DNA from: Myxococcus xanthus
Lineage (GTDB): Bacteria; Myxococcota; Myxococcia; Myxococcales; Myxococcaceae
Assembly (NCBI RefSeq): GCF_006402735.1
Contig: NZ_CP017174.1
Coordinates: 7,048,001 to 7,112,000, forward strand
Reading direction: 5' to 3'
DNA length: 64,000 nucleotides
Shown here: piece by piece, positions 7,821-16,025 of the stretch
Layout of the letters: the number at the start of each line of letters is the position of its first letter
Position numbering within the stretch: the first letter of the stretch is position 1
Position numbers and translations under genes: made by a program
Notes under the pieces: model-generated
The model's database searches: none
Told to the model about the DNA's origin: nothing
The model's input: the letters and a program-made list of their open reading frames with translations, nothing else

Positions 7821-8645
7821 TCACCCTCCGTCCGGGGCCTTGTGCGGCGTGGGATAGACGAAGCACAGGGTGTCGAACACCGCCTCACCCGGCGCGGTGT
7901 AGTTTCCGCCGAGCGCCCGCGCCGCCTGCGCCACCTCCGTGCCGAACGAGGGCACGAGGCAGATGTCCTCGGACGTCTTGAAGCGCCCCTTGAGCAGGCC
8001 CAGCCCCCGGCGGAGCGTGACGATGTCCTGCCGCCCCGCCCGTACCGGCACCGAGGGACCATTCGGATCCGGCCCCGGCAACTTGCCCACGCTGGTGGTC
8101 AGCTCGAAGCCGTCCGCGCGCATGATGATGCGCAGCTTGCCTGGCGCGACCTCCTCCAGCCACGCGCGGAAGCCCGCTTCGTCCCGCAGCACCACGGGAT
8201 AGGCCACGGGCCCATCCGGATGCGCCAGCCACACGGACTCCGCCGAGTCCCGCAGCACGGTGAACAGCTCCGACGTCTGCACCAGGAACGTGTCCGCGTC
8301 CGGCACCACCAACACGGCGTGCCCTTTCACGCGCTGCGCCAGCCGCGCGGCGTCATCCGGGCGCGCCGGCTCGAAGGTCTCCTCGCCCACGCGCACGCGC
8401 TCCCCCGCCAGCGCCACCCGGAGCGCGGAGGCCGGAAGCGGCTCTCCATGGATGGGGCCCGCCACCTCCACTTCGGACGGCGACGCGGGTCGCGGTGCTT
8501 CCGGCGTCGCTTCGCCCGGCACGGCGAGCGAGGGCAAGGGCTCGGGCTTCAATGACTTGAGCGGCTCGGCCTGCTTCTCCTCACGACAGCCGGCGCCCAC
8601 CACGACGAGCAGCACCACGGCGAGCGCCTGGGTGGCCGCATACAT
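7821..8645 (-). CDS. Lipoprotein with possible ExbD/TolR-like periplasmic repeats
   Basis: A 274-residue secreted lipoprotein. The N-terminus MYAATQALAVVLLVVVGAGC is a signal peptide with lipobox VGAGC. A Pro/Glu-rich linker follows. Two regions then look alike in arrangement: one around HAVLVVPDADTFLVQTSEL (about residues 105-145) and one around RRGLGLLKGRFKTSEDICLV (about residues 205-260). The strand-helix pattern recalls the periplasmic domain of ExbD/TolR, but I cannot confirm it and no membrane anchor of that family is present. GTG codons at 8654 and 8663 are alternative starts. Divergent from the kinase gene. Confidence 0.6.
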   Translation of the reverse strand: MYAATQALAVVLLVVVGAGCREEKQAEPLKSLKPEPLPSLAVPGEATPEAPRPASPSEVEVAGPIHGEPLPASALRVALAGERVRVGEETFEPARPDDAARLAQRVKGHAVLVVPDADTFLVQTSELFTVLRDSAESVWLAHPDGPVAYPVVLRDEAGFRAWLEEVAPGKLRIIMRADGFELTTSVGKLPGPDPNGPSVPVRAGRQDIVTLRRGLGLLKGRFKTSEDICLVPSFGTEVAQAARALGGNYTAPGEAVFDTLCFVYPTPHKAPDGG

Positions 8646-8969
8646 GCCCCGCACCGTCCTCACGTGACTTTCCACCCAAGTGGCCGCCATCCAACGTCGC
8701 TGGTGATGACGCATCGATACGTGGCGCGCCGAGCGGGCATCCTTCGGCGCCCGGCCCTGCCCCCCGGCACCCACAACACCTCGGGCACCGCCATGGCGGT
8801 GGCTGTCACGAGACGTAGGAAGAGGCACACCCACCACCCAATCACAATCAACGGATTTTTCCCGTAATGGCGTTTTGCCTACCCCATGATACATTCAGGT
8901 GCCCCTGCCAGGACAGCGCGGGCCCCCTTGGCGCAGCGGCCACCTGCACCCGAAGGAGCCGGAACAAAC
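8646..8969. other. Divergent intergenic region, lipoprotein / kinase
   Basis: 324 bases between two divergent genes. The stretch 8836-8895 is clearly less GC-rich than its surroundings and probably holds promoter elements, but I found no -35/-10 pair or palindrome that I would defend. Short open frames here have no coding character. Confidence 0.5.
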
Positions 8970-11306
8970 GTGCAGCAGCCTTCCGAAAGGCTTCATTTCG
9001 GTAAATACAAGCTGCTCGAGCGCATCGCGACGGGCGGGATGGCGGAGATCTACCGCGCTCGGATGACAGCGGCGGCGGGTGTCACCAAACCGGTGGTCAT
9101 CAAGAAAATCCTCCCGGGCTATGCGGGCAACAGCGCCTTCCTGTCGATGTTCGTCAACGAGGCCCGCATCGCCGCGGGGCTGAGCCACGGCAACATCGCC
9201 CAGGTCTTCGACTTCGGCGAGGTGGACGGCGAGTACTTCATCGCCATGGAGTGGGTGGACGGCCGCACCCTGTCGAGCGTCATGCGGCGCGCGCGGGAGA
9301 AGGGAATGTACACCCTGCCCCAGCCGCTGGCGCTGCTCATCGCCGTGGAGATGCTGGAAGGGCTGGCCTACGCGCACACGCGGCTGGATGAACGCGGCCG
9401 GCCGCTCCACATCGTCCACCGCGACGTCAGCCCGCAGAACGTGCTGCTCAGCTACGAAGGCCAGGTGAAGCTGGTCGACTTCGGCATCGCGCGGGCGCGG
9501 CTGGCCGGCAGCGCCGAGCCGGTGGAGCATGACCTCAAGGGCAAGTACACCTACTTCGCGCCGGAGCAGGTCCGCGGGCGCGAGCCCGACGCACGCTCGG
9601 ACATCTTCGCCGCGGGCGTCGTCATCTACGAGATGCTGTGCGGCCGCCTCCCCTTCGAAGGGAAGATGCCGGACGTGCTGCGCAAGCTCGCCCTGGGCGA
9701 CTTCCCGCGGCCCCGCGACCTCAACCCCGGAATCCCCACCGCACTGGAGCGAATCCTGCTCACCGCGCTGGCCGTGGAGCGGGAGCAGCGCTACGCCACC
9801 GCGGAGGCCTTCGCCGAGGCCCTCACGCGCCACCTCCACACGGCCGCGCCCGACGTGTCCTCCAGCGCGCGCGCCCACTTCATGGGCTACCTCTTCGAGG
9901 CGGAGCTGGTCGGCGAAGGCCGCCCCGTGCTGCTGCCCCGCGAGTTCCTGGCGCAGATGGCCCGGTGGATCCAGTCCCCCGTGGAGCGCCGCGCCCTCCG
10001 GGAGATGGCGCCGCCCGTCCGCGAGCCGGCCGGTGACGAGGAGGAGCGGACCCCCATCGCCGAGTTCGAGCTGCCCCCCTCCCAGGCCTCCGCGCCCGTC
10101 GAAGGGCGGATGGAGCGCACCACGCTGCCGCTCCCCGCGCTGCCCGGCCCCGGAGCGCCACCCGAGCCCGGTGTCCCGCCCCTGGACGCGGCGGCATCGC
10201 GGACGAGGGGCATGCCCCGGGCCGTCACCCTGGGCGCGCCCATCATCGTGGCGCTGACGGCCACGCTGGCCCTGCTGGTGTCGAACAGCACGGGCACCTT
10301 CTCCGTGGAGCTGAGTTCGTCCCCTCCTGGCGCCGCCATCCGGGTGAACGGCCAGCAGCAGACCGCGCGCACGCCGGCCCTGCTCACGCAGCTCCCCGCG
10401 GACGCGGAGCACCTGCTGGAGGTCCAGGTCCCGGGCATGGTGGCGTGGAGTCAGACGGTGCGCGCCGAGCGCGGCACCACCCTGGCCGTCCATGCCCGCC
10501 TGCTCCCCAAGCGGATTCAAGGCCCCGCCCAGCAGCCACACCGCGCCCCGCCTCCTCATGAGGTGCGGATGCCCGCCGAGCGGATGTCCCTGTCCAGCGT
10601 GGTGCACGCCTTCCGCGTGCCCTACCTCTCCACCGCGCAGATGCGGCTGGACCCGTCGCGCACCTACAGCGTCCGGGTGGAGGGCTGGGCCTCGCTGGGC
10701 CACGCCAGCAGGGTGGAGCACGCCGGCTACTTCCTGGAGGGTGACTCCCGGCTGGCGGCGCATGAGTCCTTCGGCGTGCTGGACGGCGAGGAGCGGCTGG
10801 TGCGCCACGCCTCGCGCCTCCACGTCTTCCTGCTGGACGCGAACCGCACGGACAACCACGGCACGCTGCTGGTCCGCGTGCGCGAATGGGACAACGACGG
10901 CGCCGTCACCACCCTGCGGGTGGACGCCCGGACGCACGCGGTGAAGCTGTCGCGCGTCGACCGCTTCCTGCTGCGCGGGCTGGAGCCGGACACGCACTAC
11001 GACGTCGTGCTGCGGGACACCGCCGAGTCCGCGCGCACACGGGGCTTCGACGGGGGGCCGGTGGGCCGCGTGCTGGGCCTGTACGGCGCCGGCGAGGGCC
11101 CGGAGAGCGCGTCCGGCCTGCTGACGCTGCTGGAGGTGGGCCGCCCCCTGCGCCTGCGGGGCGCCACCTGGCTGCAGCTCGCCTTCCCCGACGACCACCT
11201 GGCCGACAACACCGGCAGCCTGGTGCTTGAGGTATCGCCCGTGGCGGCGCCCGGCACCTCGCCCGCTCCCCCGCCGGGGCCTCCCTCTCCCGCTCCCAAC
11301 CGGTAA
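8970..11306 (+). CDS. Transmembrane Ser/Thr protein kinase with PEGA domain
   Basis: Eukaryotic-like kinase of 778 residues. The kinase domain (about residues 10-285) has a glycine loop RIATGGMAEIY, Lys in VVIKKIL, catalytic HRDVSPQN (His near 150) and VDFGIAR (Asp near 170), and an APEQVRGREPDARSDIFAAG segment. A Pro-rich juxtamembrane linker leads to one transmembrane helix (about residues 418-440). Outside follow a PEGA domain (VELSSSPPGAAIRVNG) and about 240 residues of unrecognised sensor-like sequence ending in a Pro-rich tail. GTG 8970 is chosen, with AAGGAG 11 bases upstream, because it puts the kinase domain at the N-terminus. Monocistronic. Confidence 0.92.
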   Translation: MQQPSERLHFGKYKLLERIATGGMAEIYRARMTAAAGVTKPVVIKKILPGYAGNSAFLSMFVNEARIAAGLSHGNIAQVFDFGEVDGEYFIAMEWVDGRTLSSVMRRAREKGMYTLPQPLALLIAVEMLEGLAYAHTRLDERGRPLHIVHRDVSPQNVLLSYEGQVKLVDFGIARARLAGSAEPVEHDLKGKYTYFAPEQVRGREPDARSDIFAAGVVIYEMLCGRLPFEGKMPDVLRKLALGDFPRPRDLNPGIPTALERILLTALAVEREQRYATAEAFAEALTRHLHTAAPDVSSSARAHFMGYLFEAELVGEGRPVLLPREFLAQMARWIQSPVERRALREMAPPVREPAGDEEERTPIAEFELPPSQASAPVEGRMERTTLPLPALPGPGAPPEPGVPPLDAAASRTRGMPRAVTLGAPIIVALTATLALLVSNSTGTFSVELSSSPPGAAIRVNGQQQTARTPALLTQLPADAEHLLEVQVPGMVAWSQTVRAERGTTLAVHARLLPKRIQGPAQQPHRAPPPHEVRMPAERMSLSSVVHAFRVPYLSTAQMRLDPSRTYSVRVEGWASLGHASRVEHAGYFLEGDSRLAAHESFGVLDGEERLVRHASRLHVFLLDANRTDNHGTLLVRVREWDNDGAVTTLRVDARTHAVKLSRVDRFLLRGLEPDTHYDVVLRDTAESARTRGFDGGPVGRVLGLYGAGEGPESASGLLTLLEVGRPLRLRGATWLQLAFPDDHLADNTGSLVLEVSPVAAPGTSPAPPPGPPSPAPNR

Positions 11307-11394
11307 CGGGCCGCTACAGCGGTGCAGCGACCTGTTGCCGAAAAGTTGATCACCGGAGGCTGCCCCCTACCCTGGGCGCCACGGAGGACTCACC

Positions 11395-11601
11395 ATGAAG
11401 AAGCTGGTGGCGGTGGCCGTGTTCGGCCTGATGGGAACCTTGGGAATGGCCGCGCGCGTGGACGCCCGGCCGGGAGTGGACGGGATGGAGCCAACGGATG
11501 CACAGGTCGAGGCGGCGCTGGACGCGCGGCAGAAGCTGGTGCTGGGCAACCTCCTCAGGGTTCAGCAGACGGACGCACGTACGGCGGCAATCCACCGGTA
11601 A
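11395..11601 (+). CDS. Small exported protein, unknown
   Basis: A 68-residue protein with a clear signal peptide (MKKLVAVAVFGLMGTLGMAA, cleavage probably after AARVDA) and a short mature part of about 45 residues rich in Ala, Gln and Asp with no cysteine. The ribosome-binding site GGAGG lies 7 bases upstream of the ATG, which supports real expression. I do not recognise the family. It sits between the kinase and carD, on the same strand as both. Confidence 0.6.
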   Translation: MKKLVAVAVFGLMGTLGMAARVDARPGVDGMEPTDAQVEAALDARQKLVLGNLLRVQQTDARTAAIHR

Positions 11602-11683
11602 ACTCGTGGCGTCCGACGTGGCTCGGTGCTAAGCCCGGGCCTGTTCCGACGTTCAGCCCACCAACCTCACCCGTGAGGGGGAC

Positions 11684-12634
11684 ATGCCTGAAGGGTCCGC
11701 GTCACTCCAGCTCGCGGTTGGCGACCGGGTCGTCTATCCGAACCAGGGGGTCTGCCGAGTCTCCGCCATTGATGTGAAGGAAGTGGCGGGACAGAAGCTC
11801 ACCTTCGTCACGATGCGCCGCGAAGAAGATGGCGCCGTCGTGATGGTGCCCGAGGGCAAGGTGCTCGCCATCGGCGTGCGCAAGGTCGCATCCGCCGAGG
11901 ACGTGGAGGCCATCTTCGCCTTCCTCCGCTCGGACAGCGACAAGGCCGACCTCGACTGGAAGCAGCGAGCCCGCACCAACCTGGACCGGATGACCCAAGG
12001 CGGCATCATGGGTCTGGCCGAGGTGGTGAAAGGGCTCCAGGTTCTCAGTGAGTTGCGCCCGTTGCCGACCAAGGAGCGCGAGCTCTACGACAATGCCCGG
12101 CACCTGCTGGTGACGGAGGTCGCCGCCGCGCTGGGCACCGCCGAGGTCAACGCCGAGGACGCCATCGACATCGTCCTCTTCCCGCCCGGCCGCGAGCGCC
12201 CCAAGCGCACCGCCGCCGAATTCCAGCGCGAGGAAGGCGACCTGGACCTGGACAGCGACCTGCTGGGCCTGGACAGCGACCTGGACCTGCCGTCCGACGA
12301 GGAGCCCTCCGAGCCGTCCGAGGAGGAATCCAGCGAGGAAGGCGAGTCCGAGGAGGCCGAGTCCTCCGAGGAAGGCGCCCCCAAGAAGCGCGGCCGTCCG
12401 CCCAAGGCCAAGACGGAGGTGCCCGAGGGCGCCGAACCCGCGGCTCCGAAGAAGCGCGGCCGGCCGCCCAAGCCCAAGCCGGAAGCCACGGCCGAGGGCG
12501 CCGAGCCCCCTGCTCCGAAGAAACGCGGCCGTCCGCCCAAGCCCAAGCCGCCCGAGGCGGAAGGCGCCGCGCCCGCCGCGCCGAAGAAGCGCGGCCGTCC
12601 GCCCAAGGTCAAACCGCCCGAGGGTGAGAGCTGA
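11684..12634 (+). CDS. carD: Transcription factor CarD (CdnL-type N-domain plus HMGA-like tail)
   Basis: Global regulator known from Myxococcus xanthus, needed for light-induced carotenogenesis, starvation responses and some ECF-sigma promoters. Residues 1-about 170 form the CarD_CdnL_TRCF domain that binds the RNA polymerase beta subunit (VGDRVVYPNQGVCRVSAID). Residues about 180-232 are a highly acidic run of Glu/Asp/Ser. Residues about 233-312 carry four AT-hooks (KKRGRPPK) resembling eukaryotic HMGA. The length of 316 equals what I recall for M. xanthus CarD. carG follows 58 bases downstream, the known gene pair. Confidence 0.96.
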   Translation: MPEGSASLQLAVGDRVVYPNQGVCRVSAIDVKEVAGQKLTFVTMRREEDGAVVMVPEGKVLAIGVRKVASAEDVEAIFAFLRSDSDKADLDWKQRARTNLDRMTQGGIMGLAEVVKGLQVLSELRPLPTKERELYDNARHLLVTEVAAALGTAEVNAEDAIDIVLFPPGRERPKRTAAEFQREEGDLDLDSDLLGLDSDLDLPSDEEPSEPSEEESSEEGESEEAESSEEGAPKKRGRPPKAKTEVPEGAEPAAPKKRGRPPKPKPEATAEGAEPPAPKKRGRPPKPKPPEAEGAAPAAPKKRGRPPKVKPPEGES

Positions 12635-12692
12635 CAGCCCCATGGACCGACGGGCCCCTGCACATGGGGCCCTTCCGCCGAGGTGACGCCCC

Positions 12693-13205
12693 GTGATTCG
12701 CGTCGTGACGCTGGACCCCTTCGACGACAAGCAGCTCGCGAAGTTCAACCGCACGCTCTACACGGCGTTCGGCGTGGGCAGTGAGCACTCCGGCAGCGCG
12801 GAGGTGCCCGCGGGCATGTCCGAGCCGCTGGATGCGGAGAAGCTGATTGATGAGGTGAAGGGCATCCGTTCCTACAAGGACGACAAGGTGCTGCTCCTCA
12901 CCACGCGCAAGCTGAAGGACCGCGAGCTTCCCAGCGGCGTGGCGCCCACGACGGGCTTCGCGCGCCAGGGGAAGGACCGCGCCATCCTCACCATCGCGTC
13001 CCACAAGGATTTGGAGAGCGCCTTCAAGGCCGTCACCCGCCACGCGCTCCACCAGCTGGGCCACCTCTGGGAGCTGCACCACTGCCTGGACCCGCGCTGC
13101 TCGATGTACCCGCCCTGGACGCCGTCCTTCGCCCAGGGTGAAGCCATCTTCTGCACCTTCTGCCGCGAAAAGAGCGAGCAGAAGATTCGCCTTGCGAAGT
13201 CCTAG
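12693..13205 (+). CDS. carG: CarG, zinc-binding partner of CarD
   Basis: A 170-residue protein that in M. xanthus acts in a complex with CarD; it does not bind DNA itself. The sequence is archaemetzincin-like: HQLGHLWELHHC followed by Cys-4x-Cys-x-Met and a final CTFC. The catalytic Glu of HExxH is replaced by Gln and the metzincin Gly by Glu, so it should bind zinc but not cleave peptides, in line with what is known of CarG. GTG start at 12693 with AGGTGA about 8 bases upstream. Co-directional with carD. Confidence 0.93.
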   Translation: MIRVVTLDPFDDKQLAKFNRTLYTAFGVGSEHSGSAEVPAGMSEPLDAEKLIDEVKGIRSYKDDKVLLLTTRKLKDRELPSGVAPTTGFARQGKDRAILTIASHKDLESAFKAVTRHALHQLGHLWELHHCLDPRCSMYPPWTPSFAQGEAIFCTFCREKSEQKIRLAKS

Positions 13206-13227
13206 CATCACGCGCGCGCTGCCCCTC

Positions 13228-14142
13228 ATGGAGCTGGGGGGCCTGCTCCTGGTCGCGCTCCTGTGCCTGCTCTTCCACCTGCGCCTGCCGGGCCGACTCC
13301 CGTCGGAGGCGGACTACCGCGCGGTGACGGAGCGCCTCCAGGCGGAAGCGCAGCCCGGCGACGCGGTGCTGCTCTTCCCATGGTGGACGGAGCGCGCCCG
13401 CATCTTCGTCCCCTCCACGCTGCCGGTGTACGGCTACCTCGGCTCGGACCAGGATGACTTGTCCGCGCACCCGCGGGTCTGGGTGCTGGGCCAGCCGGAG
13501 CTGCCCCGCTCGGACGAGGCGGGCTTCCTCGAAACCTTCCTGCGTGGCCGCCGCGCGGTGGGCGCCACGTCGCGGCATGGCACGCTGACGCTGACGCTCT
13601 ATGAGAACGGCCGGCACCGGCCCCGGCGCTTCACCGCCACGGAGGCCTACGCCCGTGCCCGCGTGTACCTGGAGCAGCCGGATGGCACGCGCCGCGACTG
13701 TCCCTTCGACGGCAAGGTGCACCGCTGCCCCGGGCCCGCGCACCTGTACGTGGCGCCGGAGTGGCACGAAATCCTCTACGAGCCGCGCCGCTGCCTGTGG
13801 ATGCACGCGCCGGGCGGCAAACAGCGGCTGGTGGCGGAGCTGGACGGCGTGCCCGGTGGCCTGGGCCTGCGCCTGGAAGGCGGCATCATCTTCGAGCACG
13901 CCTTCCCCAAGGACTCGCGCTTCTCCACCACGCACCTGGGCGTGGATGACGCGGCGAACGGCGCGCGTCTGCTGTCGCTGGCGATACCGCCGGGCCTGGA
14001 GGGCGTGCAGAAGGCCGAGGTCCGGCTCCCCGAGGGCGCGCCACACACGGTGAAAGTCTGGGTGCAGGCGGACAACGCGGACCGGCGGCAGGTGTGCCTG
14101 GACGTGCTGGCCGTGGAGCCCGAAGTGGGAGTGCGGGGATGA
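13228..14142 (+). CDS. Membrane-anchored protein of unknown function, coupled to GT39
   Basis: A protein of about 304 residues with one N-terminal membrane helix (MELGGLLLVALLCLLFHL) and a large extracytoplasmic part. The first half resembles a segment often found in GT39 or lipid-linked sugar proteins (GDAVLLFPWWTERARIFV, PVYGYLGSDQDD). The second half is strand-rich. Two Cys pairs (RRDCPFDGKVHRCPG and CLWMHA...VCLDV) may form disulfides. The ATG at 13228 lacks a clear ribosome-binding site; a TTG at 13192 overlapping carG is possible. Its stop overlaps the next gene (ATGA), so the two products probably act together. Confidence 0.6.
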   Translation: MELGGLLLVALLCLLFHLRLPGRLPSEADYRAVTERLQAEAQPGDAVLLFPWWTERARIFVPSTLPVYGYLGSDQDDLSAHPRVWVLGQPELPRSDEAGFLETFLRGRRAVGATSRHGTLTLTLYENGRHRPRRFTATEAYARARVYLEQPDGTRRDCPFDGKVHRCPGPAHLYVAPEWHEILYEPRRCLWMHAPGGKQRLVAELDGVPGGLGLRLEGGIIFEHAFPKDSRFSTTHLGVDDAANGARLLSLAIPPGLEGVQKAEVRLPEGAPHTVKVWVQADNADRRQVCLDVLAVEPEVGVRG

Positions 14143-15989
14143 TGCAAGGACGCGCCCCCACGCGCGACGAGAAGTACCTGGCCTGGGCCCTCTGGGTGCT
14201 GGCCTTCGCGGCGCTGTGGCTGACGGAGTCCGCGGTGGGCTACACGCGCGACGAAAGCGTCTACTTCATCGCGGCGGAGGGCTACTCGAGCTGGTTCCGG
14301 CAGCTCTTCAACGCACCGACCCGGGCGCTGACGGACGCGGCCATCGTGCGCGCGTGGGACTACAACCACGAGCACCCGGTGCTGATGAAGACGCTGTTCG
14401 GCCTGAGCCACCTGCTCTTCCACACGGGCCTGGGGTGGGTGCGCTCGGCGACGGCGTTCCGCATCCCCGCCTTCGCCATGGCGGCGCTGATTCCCGCGCT
14501 GTCCTTCCTGCTGGGCAGCGCCATGTACGGCCGCCTCGCGGGGCTGTTCGCCGCCTTCGCCTTCATGCTGGTGCCGCGGCAGTACTTCAACGCGGAGATG
14601 GCGTGCTTCGACGTCCCCGTGGCCGCCATGTGGCTGCTCGTCGTGTACTGCTTCTGGCGCGCCTTGGAGGACGTGCGCTGGGGCCTGTGGTGCGGCGTGG
14701 CCTTCGGCCTGACGCTGGCCACCAAGCACAACGCCCTGTTCCTCCCCTTCGTGCTCACGCCCTTCGCGCTGTGGCGCGCCTACAGCGCCAGCGAAGGTCA
14801 GCCGGAGGCCCGTGCCTGGCTGGGCCGCTTCGTGGGCGTGTTCACGGCGGTGGCCGTGTTCTACGGCCTGCTGGTGCTGTCGCTGGGCGGCGGTGAGGGC
14901 TTCCAGCGGAAGTTCCTGCTGCTCAGTCCGCACACCCTGCTGTTCGCCGGGCTCGCGGTGGGCGGCGCCTGGGTGCTCAAGGGCGTGGACAAGGTGAACG
15001 CGCAGGTGACGCGCGCGCTGGTGCCCATCGCCGCCATGGCGGTGCTGGGGCCTGTCATCTTCTACCTGCACTGGCCCTACCTGTGGCACCAGCCGGTGGA
15101 CCGCACCGCGTGGTACCTGGCCTTCCACGCCAAGCACAACCACTACGCCTGGTTCTATCTGAACCAGCTGCTGCGCGAGCCGCCCTTCCCGCTCGCCTAT
15201 GTCGTCGTGAAGACGGCGCTGACGGTGCCCACCAGCATCTTCGTCCCCATGGTGACGGGCCTGGCGGCGCTGGTGGCGCGCATGGTGCTGGGTGCCTTCG
15301 CGCGGACGCGCGCGTGGGTGGAGCGCCCGGTGACGATGACGGAGGCGCTGGTGTGCGTGAACGCGGTGGCCTCCATCCTCATCATCAGCCACCCGCAGGT
15401 GCCGCACTTCGGCGGGGTGAAGCACTGGTTCCCGTCCATGGTGTTCCTGGGCATCCTCGCGGGCGCCGCGGTGGCCCGGGGCTGCACGGCGCTGTGGGAG
15501 CGGCTGAAGGTGAAGTGGCCCTCACTCCCCCAGGCCGCGGTGGCCGTGCCGGTGTTCGCCGTGCTGCTGGCCCCCGCGCTGGTGTACTCGGTGCGCGTGT
15601 TCCCCTACGGGACGGCGGCGTATTCGGAGCTGGCGGGAGGACTGCCAGGCGCGGCCACGCTGGGCATGCAGCGCCAGTTCTGGTCCAGCCACGTCACCGG
15701 CGTGCTGCCGTGGATCAACGCGAACGCGAAGCAGGGCGCGCGCCTGTTCCTGCACGAGGTACACGGCGGCTCGTTCCGCGACTACCAGCGCAACGGCATG
15801 CTGCGGAAGGACCTGCGCGCGGTGGGCAGCCCGGCGGACGCGGACATCGTCGCGTACCAGTACCACCAGGAGTTCCGCGAGCACGAGTTCCTCACGTGGC
15901 AGGCCTTCGGCACGCGCACGCCGGTGACGGGCCTCTACCTGGATGAGACGCCCCAGGTGGTCGTCTACGTCCGGCCGGAGACGCGGTAG
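14139..15989 (+). CDS. GT39-type polytopic glycosyltransferase (ArnT/PMT family)
   Basis: Integral membrane protein of 616 residues with about ten or more hydrophobic helices. It is of the family that uses polyprenyl-phosphate sugars to modify lipids or proteins at the outer face of the inner membrane. The first periplasmic loop carries an acidic motif (YTRDESVYFIAAEGY), as expected for the GT-C catalytic Asp-Glu, and a loop HEHPVLMKTLFGLSHL typical of PMT-like enzymes follows. The start ATG at 14139 overlaps the previous stop. The acceptor is unknown; the coupled upstream gene may encode an accessory subunit. Confidence 0.82.
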   Translation: MMQGRAPTRDEKYLAWALWVLAFAALWLTESAVGYTRDESVYFIAAEGYSSWFRQLFNAPTRALTDAAIVRAWDYNHEHPVLMKTLFGLSHLLFHTGLGWVRSATAFRIPAFAMAALIPALSFLLGSAMYGRLAGLFAAFAFMLVPRQYFNAEMACFDVPVAAMWLLVVYCFWRALEDVRWGLWCGVAFGLTLATKHNALFLPFVLTPFALWRAYSASEGQPEARAWLGRFVGVFTAVAVFYGLLVLSLGGGEGFQRKFLLLSPHTLLFAGLAVGGAWVLKGVDKVNAQVTRALVPIAAMAVLGPVIFYLHWPYLWHQPVDRTAWYLAFHAKHNHYAWFYLNQLLREPPFPLAYVVVKTALTVPTSIFVPMVTGLAALVARMVLGAFARTRAWVERPVTMTEALVCVNAVASILIISHPQVPHFGGVKHWFPSMVFLGILAGAAVARGCTALWERLKVKWPSLPQAAVAVPVFAVLLAPALVYSVRVFPYGTAAYSELAGGLPGAATLGMQRQFWSSHVTGVLPWINANAKQGARLFLHEVHGGSFRDYQRNGMLRKDLRAVGSPADADIVAYQYHQEFREHEFLTWQAFGTRTPVTGLYLDETPQVVVYVRPETR

Positions 15990-16002
15990 CCCCTCGAGGC
16001 CA

Positions 16003-16022
16003 CCGCGTCCGCCGGGACGCGG
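16003..16022. terminator. Hairpin between convergent genes
   Basis: CCGCGTCC-gccg-GGACGCGG, a perfect 8-bp stem with a 4-base loop, lies in the 36 bases between the GT39 gene and the minus-strand gene ending at 16026. No T-run follows, so its function as a terminator is inferred from position. Confidence 0.5.
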
Positions 16023-16025
16023 GGC

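Noticed and set aside
8664-8867. 67-codon frame between the lipoprotein and kinase genes
   Set aside because: No ribosome-binding site, basic low-complexity product, probably intergenic.
8895-11198. 767-codon minus-strand frame opposite the kinase gene
   Set aside because: Same artefact; the kinase has all catalytic motifs and the antisense product is low-complexity Gly/Arg/His.
12385-12630. DNA repeat as a mobile element
   Set aside because: The repeats encode the four AT-hooks of CarD.
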